Assembly: GCF_900100375.1 (NCBI RefSeq)
Contig: NZ_FNEZ01000001.1
Coordinates: 372,001-436,000 of the forward strand
Direction: 5' to 3'
Source of the DNA: Flavobacterium noncentrifugens
GTDB lineage: Bacteria; Bacteroidota; Bacteroidia; Flavobacteriales; Flavobacteriaceae
Length of the DNA stretch: 64,000 bases
The position numbers were made by a program, and so were the translations under genes. Shown piece by piece: positions 33,744 through 40,899 of the stretch (its first letter is position 1; each line of letters begins with the position of its first letter). Below the pieces are notes generated by a model. The model had not been told where the DNA came from. It did no database searches and was given only the letters and a program-made list of their open reading frames with translations.

Positions 33744-34622
33744 TTAAATCTCTTTTGCGAGCAGCATTTTCCAGGCTGCACTGATATCATTTTTGTCGAG
33801 GTATTCTTTGGCTTTCTGGTGTTTTTTCAGAATATCATCGGCACTGAGAACGCCTTTGACTGCAAAGTTCTGCTTTACAAATATATCAATTTCTTCTTCG
33901 GTAGGCAAGGATTCTACGTTGCCTAAAATGCCCAAATCGTTTCCATTGAAAACCGGGCTTTTCTTAACGAAATCTGGAATGGCATCTACTCCGATCCCGA
34001 GTGTTGTCAATGGTTTTGGCACTTCGAACAAACCCACATTCGAACGCGAATACCAGTTTCCGCCGAGTCTCGACACCAGATCGATTTTATGCTGGTCGAT
34101 GAAACCGTTTTTATCGAGTACACTTTCGTGGATGTGGATCTTGAGCACTTCGCAAATTACCAAGTTTCCTGCGCCGCCATTTTCCCCGAGGCTGACAATT
34201 TCGTTGACCTTGCATTCAAATTGTACCGGCGATTCGGCGACACGGAACGGTTTTACGAGATCGGATGCAATTGCCGTCAAGCCTGATTTCAGGAATTCAT
34301 TGACTCCTTCGGCATATTCAGTGCTTGACAATGATGCTTGCTGTACAATGTCATAATTGACAACATTGATCACGACTTCTTTGGTCGCTTCAACGTTTAT
34401 CAAGGTATGTTTTACCGAATTGTCACGAACGCGTCTTGCAGGTGAAAAGATCAAAATTGGCGGATTCGCACTGAACACGTTGAAAAAACTGAACGGAGAC
34501 AAATTCGGTTTTCCATCTGCGCTAATCGTGCTTGCGAAAGCAATCGGGCGCGGTGCGACGGCACTTTGCAGATAACCATGCAGTTGGGCCGTTGAAATGT
34601 CTTTGGGTTCGATGCTGATCAT
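33744..34622 (-). CDS. Flavin reductase-like FMN-binding protein
   Basis: 292 residues from the ATG at 34622. A start at 34634 would leave almost no leader after the -7 element at 34639-34646. Family motifs are AVAPRPIAFASTISADGKPN, LSPFSFFNVFSANPPILIFS, ARRVRDNSVKHTLINVEATK and EFLKSGLTAIASDLVKPFRV, typical of the split-barrel FMN-binding domain. A C-terminal extension of ~90 residues (from about PLTTLGIGVDAIPDFVKK) is specific to a Bacteroidota subgroup. It probably uses NAD(P)H to reduce FMN or a substrate; the substrate is unknown. Confidence 0.85.
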   Translation of the reverse strand: MISIEPKDISTAQLHGYLQSAVAPRPIAFASTISADGKPNLSPFSFFNVFSANPPILIFSPARRVRDNSVKHTLINVEATKEVVINVVNYDIVQQASLSSTEYAEGVNEFLKSGLTAIASDLVKPFRVAESPVQFECKVNEIVSLGENGGAGNLVICEVLKIHIHESVLDKNGFIDQHKIDLVSRLGGNWYSRSNVGLFEVPKPLTTLGIGVDAIPDFVKKSPVFNGNDLGILGNVESLPTEEEIDIFVKQNFAVKGVLSADDILKKHQKAKEYLDKNDISAAWKMLLAKEI

Positions 34623-34638
34623 ACCATTTGTCATGCGA

Positions 34639-34646
34639 CAAAAATA
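34639..34646 (-). promoter_or_regulatory. Bacteroidota -7 element for the flavin reductase-like gene
   Basis: On the minus strand it reads TATTTTTG, matching TAnnTTTG, 17 bases before the ATG at 34622. Confidence 0.5.
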
Positions 34647-34770
34647 GTAAATCGGCTTTTGAAAGTGCGATTTTGTTATGAACACTTATCAACCAATTTA
34701 GAAAACTGCCTTAGCCCCAATTATTTGTATTTTTAGGAAAAACTAAGTTTAAGAATAGATCATTTAAAAC

Positions 34771-34880
34771 CCCTAGCCCCGATTGCAGCGTAAATCCTTT
34801 TGTTTTTAGGATTGCCCGCAGCGCAGGGCAGGGAAATCCTAAAACAAAAGATTGCAGCGGAAATCGGGAAATGGCTCCTA
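34771..34880. repeat. Family-A intergenic repeat, copy 3
   Basis: Starts CCTAGCCCCGATTGCAGCG, contains AAATCCTTTTG and CAAAAGATTGCAGCGGAAAT, and ends GGGAAATGGCTCCTA. It belongs to the 'CCTAGCCCCGAT...' subgroup, with copies at 45290 and 62044. The 378-base gap 34623-35000 holds the promoter, this repeat and the inverted repeat below; no gene was seen. Confidence 0.75.
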
Positions 34881-34890
34881 AAAAATTCCC

Positions 34891-34942
34891 ACGAATTACA
34901 CAAATTTCCACAAATTGGTTCGTGAAAATTCGTGTAATTCGT
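34891..34942. repeat. 21-base inverted repeat
   Basis: Arms ACGAATTACACAAATTTCCAC (34891-34911) and 34922-34942 match at 19 of 21 positions as inverted copies, with a 10-base spacer. It lies 58 bases upstream of the histidine kinase ATG. Confidence 0.7.
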
Positions 34943-35000
34943 TGCCAATAACAATCTTACTGCCGATATTTCGTTATATTTAACCCACAAAAAATATTTT

Positions 35001-36146
35001 ATGCAGTTTTCGGAAAGACGGAATACGACGCGCTGGATTTTGATCGCCGCTTCGTTTGTGATAATCATTTTAATTCTTTGGAATACCTATACTTTTTTCC
35101 AGATCTTCAAGAACGAAGAGCGCGTGAAAATGGAATATTGGGCCGAGGCGCAGAAAACCGTGATCAATGCCGGAGAGTTTACCGATATTGAATTGCCATT
35201 AAAAATCATCAGCCACAACACGACGATCCCGATCATCATGACCGGCGAGAAAGATTCGATCAAAGGCATGACGAATGTTGATGAGCGGATCAGGAAAGAT
35301 CCGAAACTTTCCAAAGCTTTTCTGGCGAAGTTAAAAAAGGAAAATGACCCGATCGTGATTCAGTATGTTCCGGGAAAATTCCAGTATCTGTATTATGGTG
35401 ATTCATCGCTTTTGAACAAACTAAAATATTATCCGATTGCGCTGGTGCTGATCATTGTGCTGTTTGGCGCTTTGGTGTATAATTTTTACAAGAGTACAAA
35501 AATGGCGACGCAGAACAAGCTTTGGGCCGGAATGGCAAAGGAAACGGCACATCAAATTGGAACGCCATTGTCATCATTGATTGGCTGGGTTGAAATCATG
35601 AAAGCCGATGATGTCGATGAAACGACAGTAACTGAAATCGAAAAAGATATTGCGCGCCTGCAGACGATTACGGATCGTTTTTCGAAGATTGGCTCTGAGC
35701 CGGTTTTGGAACAGAAAGATCTCATTAAAGAAACCCAGGAATCGTATGATTATTTGCAGTCGCGGTTTTCAAAACAGGTTGTTTTTAGCTTTAAAGCGCC
35801 GAAAAATCCGATTGTGATTCCGATGAATCCGGCATTGCACAGCTGGACAATTGAAAATTTGGTGAAGAATGCAATTGATGCGATGAAAGGCAAAGGAAAA
35901 TTGTCGGTGAAAATTGAGGAAGACGCGAAATTTGTAAAGATCTTGGTTTCAGACACCGGAAAAGGGATTCCGAAAGCGCAGTTTAAAAGCGTGTTTGAAC
36001 CTGGATTTACGACTAAAAAACGCGGCTGGGGCTTGGGATTGTCATTAACGCGCAGGATTGTGGAAGAATACCACAAAGGAAAAATTAAAGTGTTGCATTC
36101 GGAAGTTGGGAAAGGAACGACGATTCAGGTGAGCTTTAAGAAGTAA
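35001..36146 (+). CDS. Sensor histidine kinase without receiver or HAMP domain
   Basis: 381 residues with two membrane helices (about 13-33 and 144-164) around a ~110-residue periplasmic sensor. The phosphoacceptor is His184 in AKETAHQIGTPLSSLIGWVE. The ATP-binding half has the N box NLVKNAIDAMKGKGK, G1 VSDTGKGIPKAQFKSVFEPG, and G2 GWGLGLSLTRRIVEEYH. It should autophosphorylate on His184 and pass phosphate to a response regulator. There is no HAMP linker and no regulator beside it, so the partner must be elsewhere. It stands alone between the intergenic repeats. Confidence 0.93.
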   Translation: MQFSERRNTTRWILIAASFVIIILILWNTYTFFQIFKNEERVKMEYWAEAQKTVINAGEFTDIELPLKIISHNTTIPIIMTGEKDSIKGMTNVDERIRKDPKLSKAFLAKLKKENDPIVIQYVPGKFQYLYYGDSSLLNKLKYYPIALVLIIVLFGALVYNFYKSTKMATQNKLWAGMAKETAHQIGTPLSSLIGWVEIMKADDVDETTVTEIEKDIARLQTITDRFSKIGSEPVLEQKDLIKETQESYDYLQSRFSKQVVFSFKAPKNPIVIPMNPALHSWTIENLVKNAIDAMKGKGKLSVKIEEDAKFVKILVSDTGKGIPKAQFKSVFEPGFTTKKRGWGLGLSLTRRIVEEYHKGKIKVLHSEVGKGTTIQVSFKK

Positions 36147-36184
36147 AGTTTGGCTAAAAAATAAAAATTGCTGGATCTTTTTTT

Positions 36185-36246
36185 ACCATTAAGGGCATTA
36201 AGTTCATTAAGTGCAATACCTTAATGAACTTAATGCCCTTAATGGT
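36185..36246. repeat. Family-B hairpin repeat, perfect 27-bp stem
   Basis: The arms 36185-36211 and 36220-36246 are perfect inverted copies (ACCATTAAGGGCATTAAGTT ...) with an 8-base loop TGCAATAC. It is flanked by A/T-rich sequence and separates the histidine kinase from the convergent HIT gene. A diverged and longer copy is at 50118-50250. Confidence 0.9.
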
Positions 36247-36277
36247 TCAAATAAAATAAAACGATGCAATCTTAATA

Positions 36278-36667
36278 TTATAAATTGGCGGCAATCGCTG
36301 CTGCCAAAGCTTCAAATTCTTCTTTTTCTAGTTTGACTTTATTCTGGAAACGCATTTCGTCCATTTCGTTTAACGGAATCAGGTGCACATGTGCATGCGG
36401 AACTTCCAATCCGATGACCGCCATTCCGATTCGTTTGCACGGAACGGTTTTTTCGAGTGCAATGGCAACTTTTCGGGAGAATTTCATCAGACCTGCATAT
36501 AACTCTTCATCCATGTCAAAAATCTTGTTGATTTCCTGTTTCGGAATGCAAAGCGTATGTCCTTTTGCGTTTGGATTGACATCTAAAAAGGCGAGAAAAT
36601 TTTCATCCTCGGTGATTTTATAAGCCGGAATTTCGCCGTTGATGATTTTCGTGAATATGGAACTCAT
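36278..36667 (-). CDS. HIT-family nucleotide hydrolase/transferase
   Basis: 129 residues from the ATG at 36667, chosen because the family starts MSSIFTKIINGEIPAYKITE; the longer frame runs into greA. Conserved parts are FLAFLDVNPNAKGHTLCIPK, and the histidine triad HAHVHLIP near the C-terminus, which binds the alpha-phosphate. HIT proteins hydrolyse purine nucleotidyl conjugates such as AMP-lysine. The gene is about 90 bases downstream of greA, so the two may be co-transcribed. Confidence 0.93.
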   Translation of the reverse strand: MSSIFTKIINGEIPAYKITEDENFLAFLDVNPNAKGHTLCIPKQEINKIFDMDEELYAGLMKFSRKVAIALEKTVPCKRIGMAVIGLEVPHAHVHLIPLNEMDEMRFQNKVKLEKEEFEALAAAIAANL

Positions 36668-36755
36668 GAATTTAAAATTTTGTGGTTTATTAAAAGTTGC
36701 CAGTAAATCGAGCAGAAAACTTTGTCTTATGCCTTTATACTTTTGCCTTTCACAA

Positions 36756-37232
36756 TTAATCTCTCGAAATTTCCAAAACTTCAAACTTCAAAACGCCGTT
36801 CGGCACTGTAATTTCAGCAATTTCACCAACAGATTTCCCTAATAATCCTCTTCCAATGGGAGAAGTGACAGAGATTTTTCCTGATTTTAAATCGGCTTCA
36901 CTTTCAGCGACCAAAGTATATTTCATTTCCATGCCGTTCGACTGGTTTTTGATCTTTACATTTGACAGCACCAGCGCTTTTGAAACGTCAAGCTGGGATT
37001 CATCGATCAGTCTTGCATTCGAATGCACTTCTTCGAGCTTGGCAATTTTCATCTCCAACAACCCTTGCGCTTCTTTTGCGGCATCGTATTCTGCATTTTC
37101 AGACAAATCGCCTTTATCTCTTGCTTCTGCTATATCCTGCGATGCTTTTGGGCGCATCACGCTTTTCAAATAATCCAGTTCGTCACGTAATTTTTTTAAT
37201 CCTTCTGCTGTGTAATAAGATACTGCGCTCAT
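36756..37232 (-). CDS. greA: Transcription elongation factor GreA
   Basis: 158 residues. Signatures are YYTAEGLKKLRDELDYLKSV, ARDKGDLSENAEYDAAKEAQ (the coiled-coil tip with the acidic residues that chelate the catalytic Mg) and the FKBP-like C-terminal domain (SPIGRGLLGKSVGEIAEITV). GreA enters the secondary channel of RNA polymerase and stimulates cleavage of backtracked transcripts. A promoter element and a T-run hairpin lie just upstream (37259-37295). The HIT gene follows. Confidence 0.97.
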   Translation of the reverse strand: MSAVSYYTAEGLKKLRDELDYLKSVMRPKASQDIAEARDKGDLSENAEYDAAKEAQGLLEMKIAKLEEVHSNARLIDESQLDVSKALVLSNVKIKNQSNGMEMKYTLVAESEADLKSGKISVTSPIGRGLLGKSVGEIAEITVPNGVLKFEVLEISRD

Positions 37233-37258
37233 AATTTCCTCGTTTATATAAATAGAAA

Positions 37259-37280
37259 AAATCCCATCACGACGGGATTT
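37259..37280 (-). promoter_or_regulatory. Hairpin in the greA leader
   Basis: AAATCCC / GGGATTT with an 8-base loop, immediately downstream of the promoter element at 37288-37295 and followed on the minus strand by a T-run, 26 bases before the greA ATG. It looks like an intrinsic terminator or attenuator at the very 5' end of the transcript. Confidence 0.5.
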
Positions 37281-37287
37281 CTTTTTC

Positions 37288-37295
37288 CAAAGATA
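37288..37295 (-). promoter_or_regulatory. Bacteroidota -7 element for greA
   Basis: On the minus strand it reads TATCTTTG, matching TAnnTTTG. The likely start point would be about 37281, just before the hairpin. No clear -33 TTG. Confidence 0.5.
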
Positions 37296-37358
37296 GTGGT
37301 TATATCGATTAAGTCGATAATTAAATGTTAATCATCTCGAATCCAAAGTTAAATAAAT

Positions 37359-37366
37359 TAAATTTG
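37359..37366 (+). promoter_or_regulatory. Bacteroidota -7 element for the Rieske-like lipoprotein gene
   Basis: TAAATTTG matches TAnnTTTG; it is 30 bases before the ATG at 37396. Confidence 0.5.
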
Positions 37367-37395
37367 TTTGCACTATAGTTTTATTAAATTTTAAA

Positions 37396-37824
37396 ATGAA
37401 AAAACACCTCTTATATTTATTGATTTTTCCTTTGTTTCTGTGCTGTTCAAAAGACGAAAACAAGAGAAATACCAATCCTTTTTTACCCGATTATTCATTC
37501 TCTATCATTATCGATCCTGATTTGCCGCTTTACGCAGAACTTAAAACAGCGATCAATCCGGTTTTGATCACCTCTGCAAATGTGGGCGTCAACGGAATTT
37601 TTGTGATAAAAATTTCAGATACGAATTTCCTGGCCTGGGAAGCCAATTGCCCGAACCAATATCCATCTGAGTGTTCCCGAATGGTCAAATTAAACAATAC
37701 GACGGCAAAATGCAATTGCGACGGCCTTGAATACAGCCTGCTTACCGGCGTTGGCGGCGGAAATTACACTTTAAAACCTTATCGCGTCGAAATATTGGGA
37801 ACTACGATCCGCGTTTACAATTAA
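37396..37824 (+). CDS. Lipoprotein with degenerate Rieske-like fold
   Basis: 142 residues. The signal peptide ends in the lipobox LFLCC, predicting lipid anchoring. The body resembles a small Rieske domain in strand order and glycines: GIFVIKISDTNFLAWEANCP, then VKLNNTTAKCNCDGLEYSLL and a final KPYRVEILGTTIRVYN. In true Rieske proteins the cluster is held by CxH and CxxH. Here the corresponding positions read NCP and CNCD, so both histidines are missing. It therefore probably does not hold a 2Fe-2S cluster of the normal kind; it may use disulfides or have lost the cofactor. It has its own promoter and terminator. Confidence 0.7.
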   Translation: MKKHLLYLLIFPLFLCCSKDENKRNTNPFLPDYSFSIIIDPDLPLYAELKTAINPVLITSANVGVNGIFVIKISDTNFLAWEANCPNQYPSECSRMVKLNNTTAKCNCDGLEYSLLTGVGGGNYTLKPYRVEILGTTIRVYN

Positions 37825-37844
37825 GATAAAAATGTTACCAAATA

Positions 37845-37875
37845 AAAAATCCTGACAATTGCTGCCAGGATTTTT
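37845..37875 (+). terminator. Terminator between the Rieske-like lipoprotein and TonB-receptor genes
   Basis: AAAAATCCTG / CAGGATTTTT, a perfect 10-bp stem with T-run, between convergent genes. It probably acts in both directions. Confidence 0.85.
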
Positions 37876-37896
37876 CGGTTAAAAATGGTTGATTGA

Positions 37897-40269
37897 TTAA
37901 AATTTGAGCGTCAGGCCTGCAAGAACATTGATTCCGGCCTGCGGATAATAGCCTGCCCCGCCGATCGTTTTGACACTTCCCGGATTGGAAAAATCGTCGT
38001 CATACGTATAAAAATACCCGTTGCTTTCGTATTTGTAGTTGAAAATATTATTGACCAATGCGCTGATGACAATTGATTTGAATATGGATTTGGTCTGGAT
38101 CTCATACGACGCATTGAAATCGCTGACAGCATAAGATTTCAGTTTTGACGATTCAAAATCGACATTGCCCATATATTGATCACCGACAAATTTCGACAAT
38201 AGCGCCAATTGCAATCCTTTCACCGGAAGAAATACAAACTGGCTTGCAGCTACAACTGCCGGGGAAAATGCAATTTTTGTATCGCCCAGATTTTGAAGGC
38301 TGCCATCTTTTTCAAAATAGAACTCTTTATTCCTATTTTGGCTGATGGTTAAATTTGGCTTGAAATACAGTTTTCGGTGCAATTTTATCGTCGCATCGAT
38401 TTCGACCCCAACCCTGTAACTGTCGCCCACATTTTCGCGAACCGGCGCGCCCACATCATTCAACGCGCCTGTAAGCACGAGTTGGTTTTTGTATTTCATG
38501 TAATAACCGTTGACATTCAATCGGGCAGTTTCTGAATTGTAGCGCCATCCCAACTCAAAATCGTCGAGCTGTTCCGGTTTCGGGCTGCCGCTTTCATAAT
38601 CGTCGCGGTTGGGTTCACGGTTTGCTTTCGCGTATGAAAAGTACAACGCATTTTTGTCATTGATGTCGAAATTTAAACCTGCTTTCGGATTAAAAAAATT
38701 AAAAACGTCGTCTACCGTTCCGGTTTCCAGGCTGTTTGCTTTATAGCTCACGCGGCGGTATTGCAGGTCGCCGTATAAATTCAGTTTTGATGTTATTTGG
38801 TAGTTTGCTTTTGCGAAAATATTGCCGTCTACTTTAATGGCAGCGTCGTCATAATAACGGTCGCCTGGTTCGTTAGTCGCGCCAAAACGCGTCCAGATGA
38901 CTTTCCCGAAATGCTCGCCTTCATATTTGTTCCAGCCGCCGCCAAGAATGAAATCGAGTTTCTGGCTTTTATAATTTACAGAAAAAGTCGTTCCGTAAAA
39001 ATCATTATCAAGCCATTTCTGGCGTATGAGATCTGTTGTGGCTTCGCCATTTATAGCTTCAAGTCGGTATTCTGAGTACTCGGCATCTTCCTTGAAATTT
39101 TCATAGTAGCCTTTTCCTTTGGTATAATGTAGTGCTAAATTGGTGTTCCAATGTTCTGAAATCCGCTGGTTCCAATGCAATTGATAGTGATCCTGCTGGT
39201 AATTGTCGGTTTCATTGTCGTAGAAATGAACATTTTTATCATCATCTGTATATTGTCCGGAAACATTGTAAGTGCGGTCGTATTCGAGTTTTTCGAGGTC
39301 TTCAAGTCCGTTCCAAGATTGATACGTTTTTTCGGTTCCGCCGAAAGCCAGTGCTTTGATCAAAGTATTTTTCCCTACATAAGTGCCTTGCAGAAAATAC
39401 GATTTCAGGTTGGATTTGGCACGATCGATAAATCCGTAGGAAGCGATGTTTGACAAACGTCCGGCGATCTCAAAATGGTCGTTCATGAGTCCGGTGCTGA
39501 ATTTTACCGTATGCTTTCTCGTATTGAAGCTTCCGAAAGAATTCGAAATTTCGCCGTTTCCTTTTTCAGAAAATGTGTCGGTGAGCATGTTTAAACTCGC
39601 ACCGAAAGCACCGGCACCATTTGTAGATGTTCCAACACCGCGCTGCAATTGCAGGCTTTCTACCGATGACGCAAAATCTGGCATGTTGACCCAGAATGTG
39701 CCGTGGCTTTCAGAATCGTTGTACGGAATTCCGTTAATCGTGACGTTGACACGCGTGGCATCGCTTCCGCGGACGCGGATTCCGGTATAGCCAACGCCAT
39801 TTCCGGCATCTGATGTTGTCACTACAGACGGCATGAAATTCATTAAAATTGGAATGTCCTGGCCAAGATTTCTAAAAGCGATCTCTTTTTTACCTAGGTT
39901 GCTGAAGCTGACCGGCGTTTTCGAATGGGCGCGGATTGCAGAAACCAAAACAGCATCGAGTGCATTGACTTTGGTTGTGTCGGAAGGTTTTTCCTGTGCT
40001 TGGGCGCAAACAGCCGAAAGCATCAATAAATAGAAAACACCGATTTGAAACAGTTTGGTTCCGGCTGGGTTCGCGTTAGCGATTGCAGTGGAAATCCTTT
40101 TTGGGATTGCCGCGGAGCTTGCGGAGCGGAAATCTCCAAAAAGATTGTAACGGAAAGCGCGGCCCGCAGGGACACGAGGCTTAAAAAGCCGACTGCCCGC
40201 AGGGAAACGCCCAAAAAATAAATTTTGTGGCTTTGCCGTTTGGGTGAAATTGTGGAAAAAAGTATTCAT
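37897..40269 (-). CDS. TonB-dependent outer-membrane receptor under a TPP riboswitch
   Basis: 790 residues from the ATG at 40269, which lies in a hairpin downstream of the riboswitch. The signal peptide core LFQIGVFYLLMLSAVCAQAQ is only at residues 73-92. The first 16 residues (MNTFFHNFTQTAKPQN) look normal, but residues of about 18-70 are encoded by a family-A repeat, so the export signal is displaced. The plug (about 105-230) has 'GIRVRGSDATRVNVTINGIP' and 'YNDSESHGTFWVNMPDFASS'. A 22-strand barrel follows, ending GINVLAGLTLKF with the terminal Phe. By genomic association with TPP riboswitches and PnuT it should import thiamine or a precursor. Confidence 0.85.
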   Translation of the reverse strand: MNTFFHNFTQTAKPQNLFFGRFPAGSRLFKPRVPAGRAFRYNLFGDFRSASSAAIPKRISTAIANANPAGTKLFQIGVFYLLMLSAVCAQAQEKPSDTTKVNALDAVLVSAIRAHSKTPVSFSNLGKKEIAFRNLGQDIPILMNFMPSVVTTSDAGNGVGYTGIRVRGSDATRVNVTINGIPYNDSESHGTFWVNMPDFASSVESLQLQRGVGTSTNGAGAFGASLNMLTDTFSEKGNGEISNSFGSFNTRKHTVKFSTGLMNDHFEIAGRLSNIASYGFIDRAKSNLKSYFLQGTYVGKNTLIKALAFGGTEKTYQSWNGLEDLEKLEYDRTYNVSGQYTDDDKNVHFYDNETDNYQQDHYQLHWNQRISEHWNTNLALHYTKGKGYYENFKEDAEYSEYRLEAINGEATTDLIRQKWLDNDFYGTTFSVNYKSQKLDFILGGGWNKYEGEHFGKVIWTRFGATNEPGDRYYDDAAIKVDGNIFAKANYQITSKLNLYGDLQYRRVSYKANSLETGTVDDVFNFFNPKAGLNFDINDKNALYFSYAKANREPNRDDYESGSPKPEQLDDFELGWRYNSETARLNVNGYYMKYKNQLVLTGALNDVGAPVRENVGDSYRVGVEIDATIKLHRKLYFKPNLTISQNRNKEFYFEKDGSLQNLGDTKIAFSPAVVAASQFVFLPVKGLQLALLSKFVGDQYMGNVDFESSKLKSYAVSDFNASYEIQTKSIFKSIVISALVNNIFNYKYESNGYFYTYDDDFSNPGSVKTIGGAGYYPQAGINVLAGLTLKF
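40064..40212. repeat. Family-A repeat, copy 4, inside a reading frame
   Basis: The longest copy, about 150 bases: on the minus strand it starts GGGCGTTTCCCTGCGGGC and ends TCGCTAACGCGAACCC, with an inner AAAAAGGATTTCC stretch. It sits in frame between the start codon and the signal peptide core of the TonB receptor. Confidence 0.8.
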
Positions 40270-40289
40270 TCGTAAAAAATGTTACGAAT
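40268..40289 (-). promoter_or_regulatory. Hairpin holding the TonB-receptor start codon
   Basis: ATTCGTAA / TTACGAAT, a perfect 8-bp stem with a 6-base loop. On the minus strand its last arm contains the first two bases of the ATG at 40269. It is a possible translational switch for the TPP riboswitch upstream. Confidence 0.5.
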
Positions 40290-40351
40290 AAAAGGGGCAA
40301 TTATCCTTGTTAAATTAAAATTGGTTATCGTTGACGCCAGCGTGCACACTG

Positions 40352-40434
40352 TTGTCATTTTTCCTTGGCAGCATTACCTGCCCAGGTTCGTTGGGTATAA
40401 TCTCAGCCCTTGGTAGAGCACCCCTTTGAGACGC
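40352..40434 (-). promoter_or_regulatory. TPP (thiamine pyrophosphate) riboswitch
   Basis: On the minus strand the THI-box core appears in order: GGGGTGC, then GGGCTGAGATTATACCC, then GAACCTGGGCAGGTAATGCTGCCAAGGAAAA. These are the conserved CUGAGA and ACCUG...GGGUAAUGC sections that bind the pyrimidine and pyrophosphate of TPP. It starts directly after the promoter element at 40437-40444 and precedes the TonB receptor gene, a common arrangement in Bacteroidota. A start-codon hairpin downstream suggests translational rather than transcriptional control. Confidence 0.9.
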
Positions 40435-40436
40435 TG

Positions 40437-40467
40437 CAAATGTAGGTTTTCAATTTATAATGGACAA
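40437..40467 (-). promoter_or_regulatory. Promoter of the TPP riboswitch transcript
   Basis: On the minus strand TTG at 40467-40465, a 20-base spacer, and TACATTTG at 40444-40437. The predicted start, near 40430, coincides with the start of the riboswitch. Confidence 0.7.
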
Positions 40468-40494
40468 TGGATAATGGATAATTTTTGCGGGAAT

Positions 40495-40899
40495 TTATTC
40501 GAAATCGGGTTTTCGGCGGGATTGCTTGATGTCGGATAAGCTTTTTTTGTCTTTCAATCTTTTTTTGATAACCGATTTTGGGACTTTTGTCGCTTTTCTG
40601 GGTTTTGGGATGATTAGCGATTTGGTGATAATATCGAGAAACCGTTTGATGACGATGTCTTTGTTTTTGAGCTGGCTTCGGTCTTCGTCACAGTTTAAGA
40701 TCAGGATATTTTCAGACGTTAGCCTTGCAGAAAGTTTGTTGTAGACGATTTCCTTATCTTCTTCAGATAGTGATTTGGAATTTGGGACATCGAAAGACAG
40801 CACGACTTTTGACGACACTTTATTGACGTTTTGTCCGCCGGCACCGCTGCTGCGAATGGCTTTAAAACTGAGTTCTGTTAGGATTTTATCCGTTTCCAT
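40495..40899 (-). CDS. arfB: Peptidyl-tRNA hydrolase ArfB (YaeJ), ribosome rescue
   Basis: 134 residues from the ATG at 40899, which overlaps the upstream stop by one base; a longer frame to 41013 overlaps that gene and is unlike the family. The catalytic GGQ is at 21-23 in RSSGAGGQNVNKVSSKVVLS. The C-terminal tail (KVPKSVIKKRLKDKKSLSDI, then a basic end) enters the mRNA channel of stalled ribosomes. It hydrolyses peptidyl-tRNA on non-stop ribosomes. Length matches the family (about 134-140). It is the last gene of the minus-strand operon 40495-44588. Confidence 0.93.
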   Translation of the reverse strand: METDKILTELSFKAIRSSGAGGQNVNKVSSKVVLSFDVPNSKSLSEEDKEIVYNKLSARLTSENILILNCDEDRSQLKNKDIVIKRFLDIITKSLIIPKPRKATKVPKSVIKKRLKDKKSLSDIKQSRRKPDFE

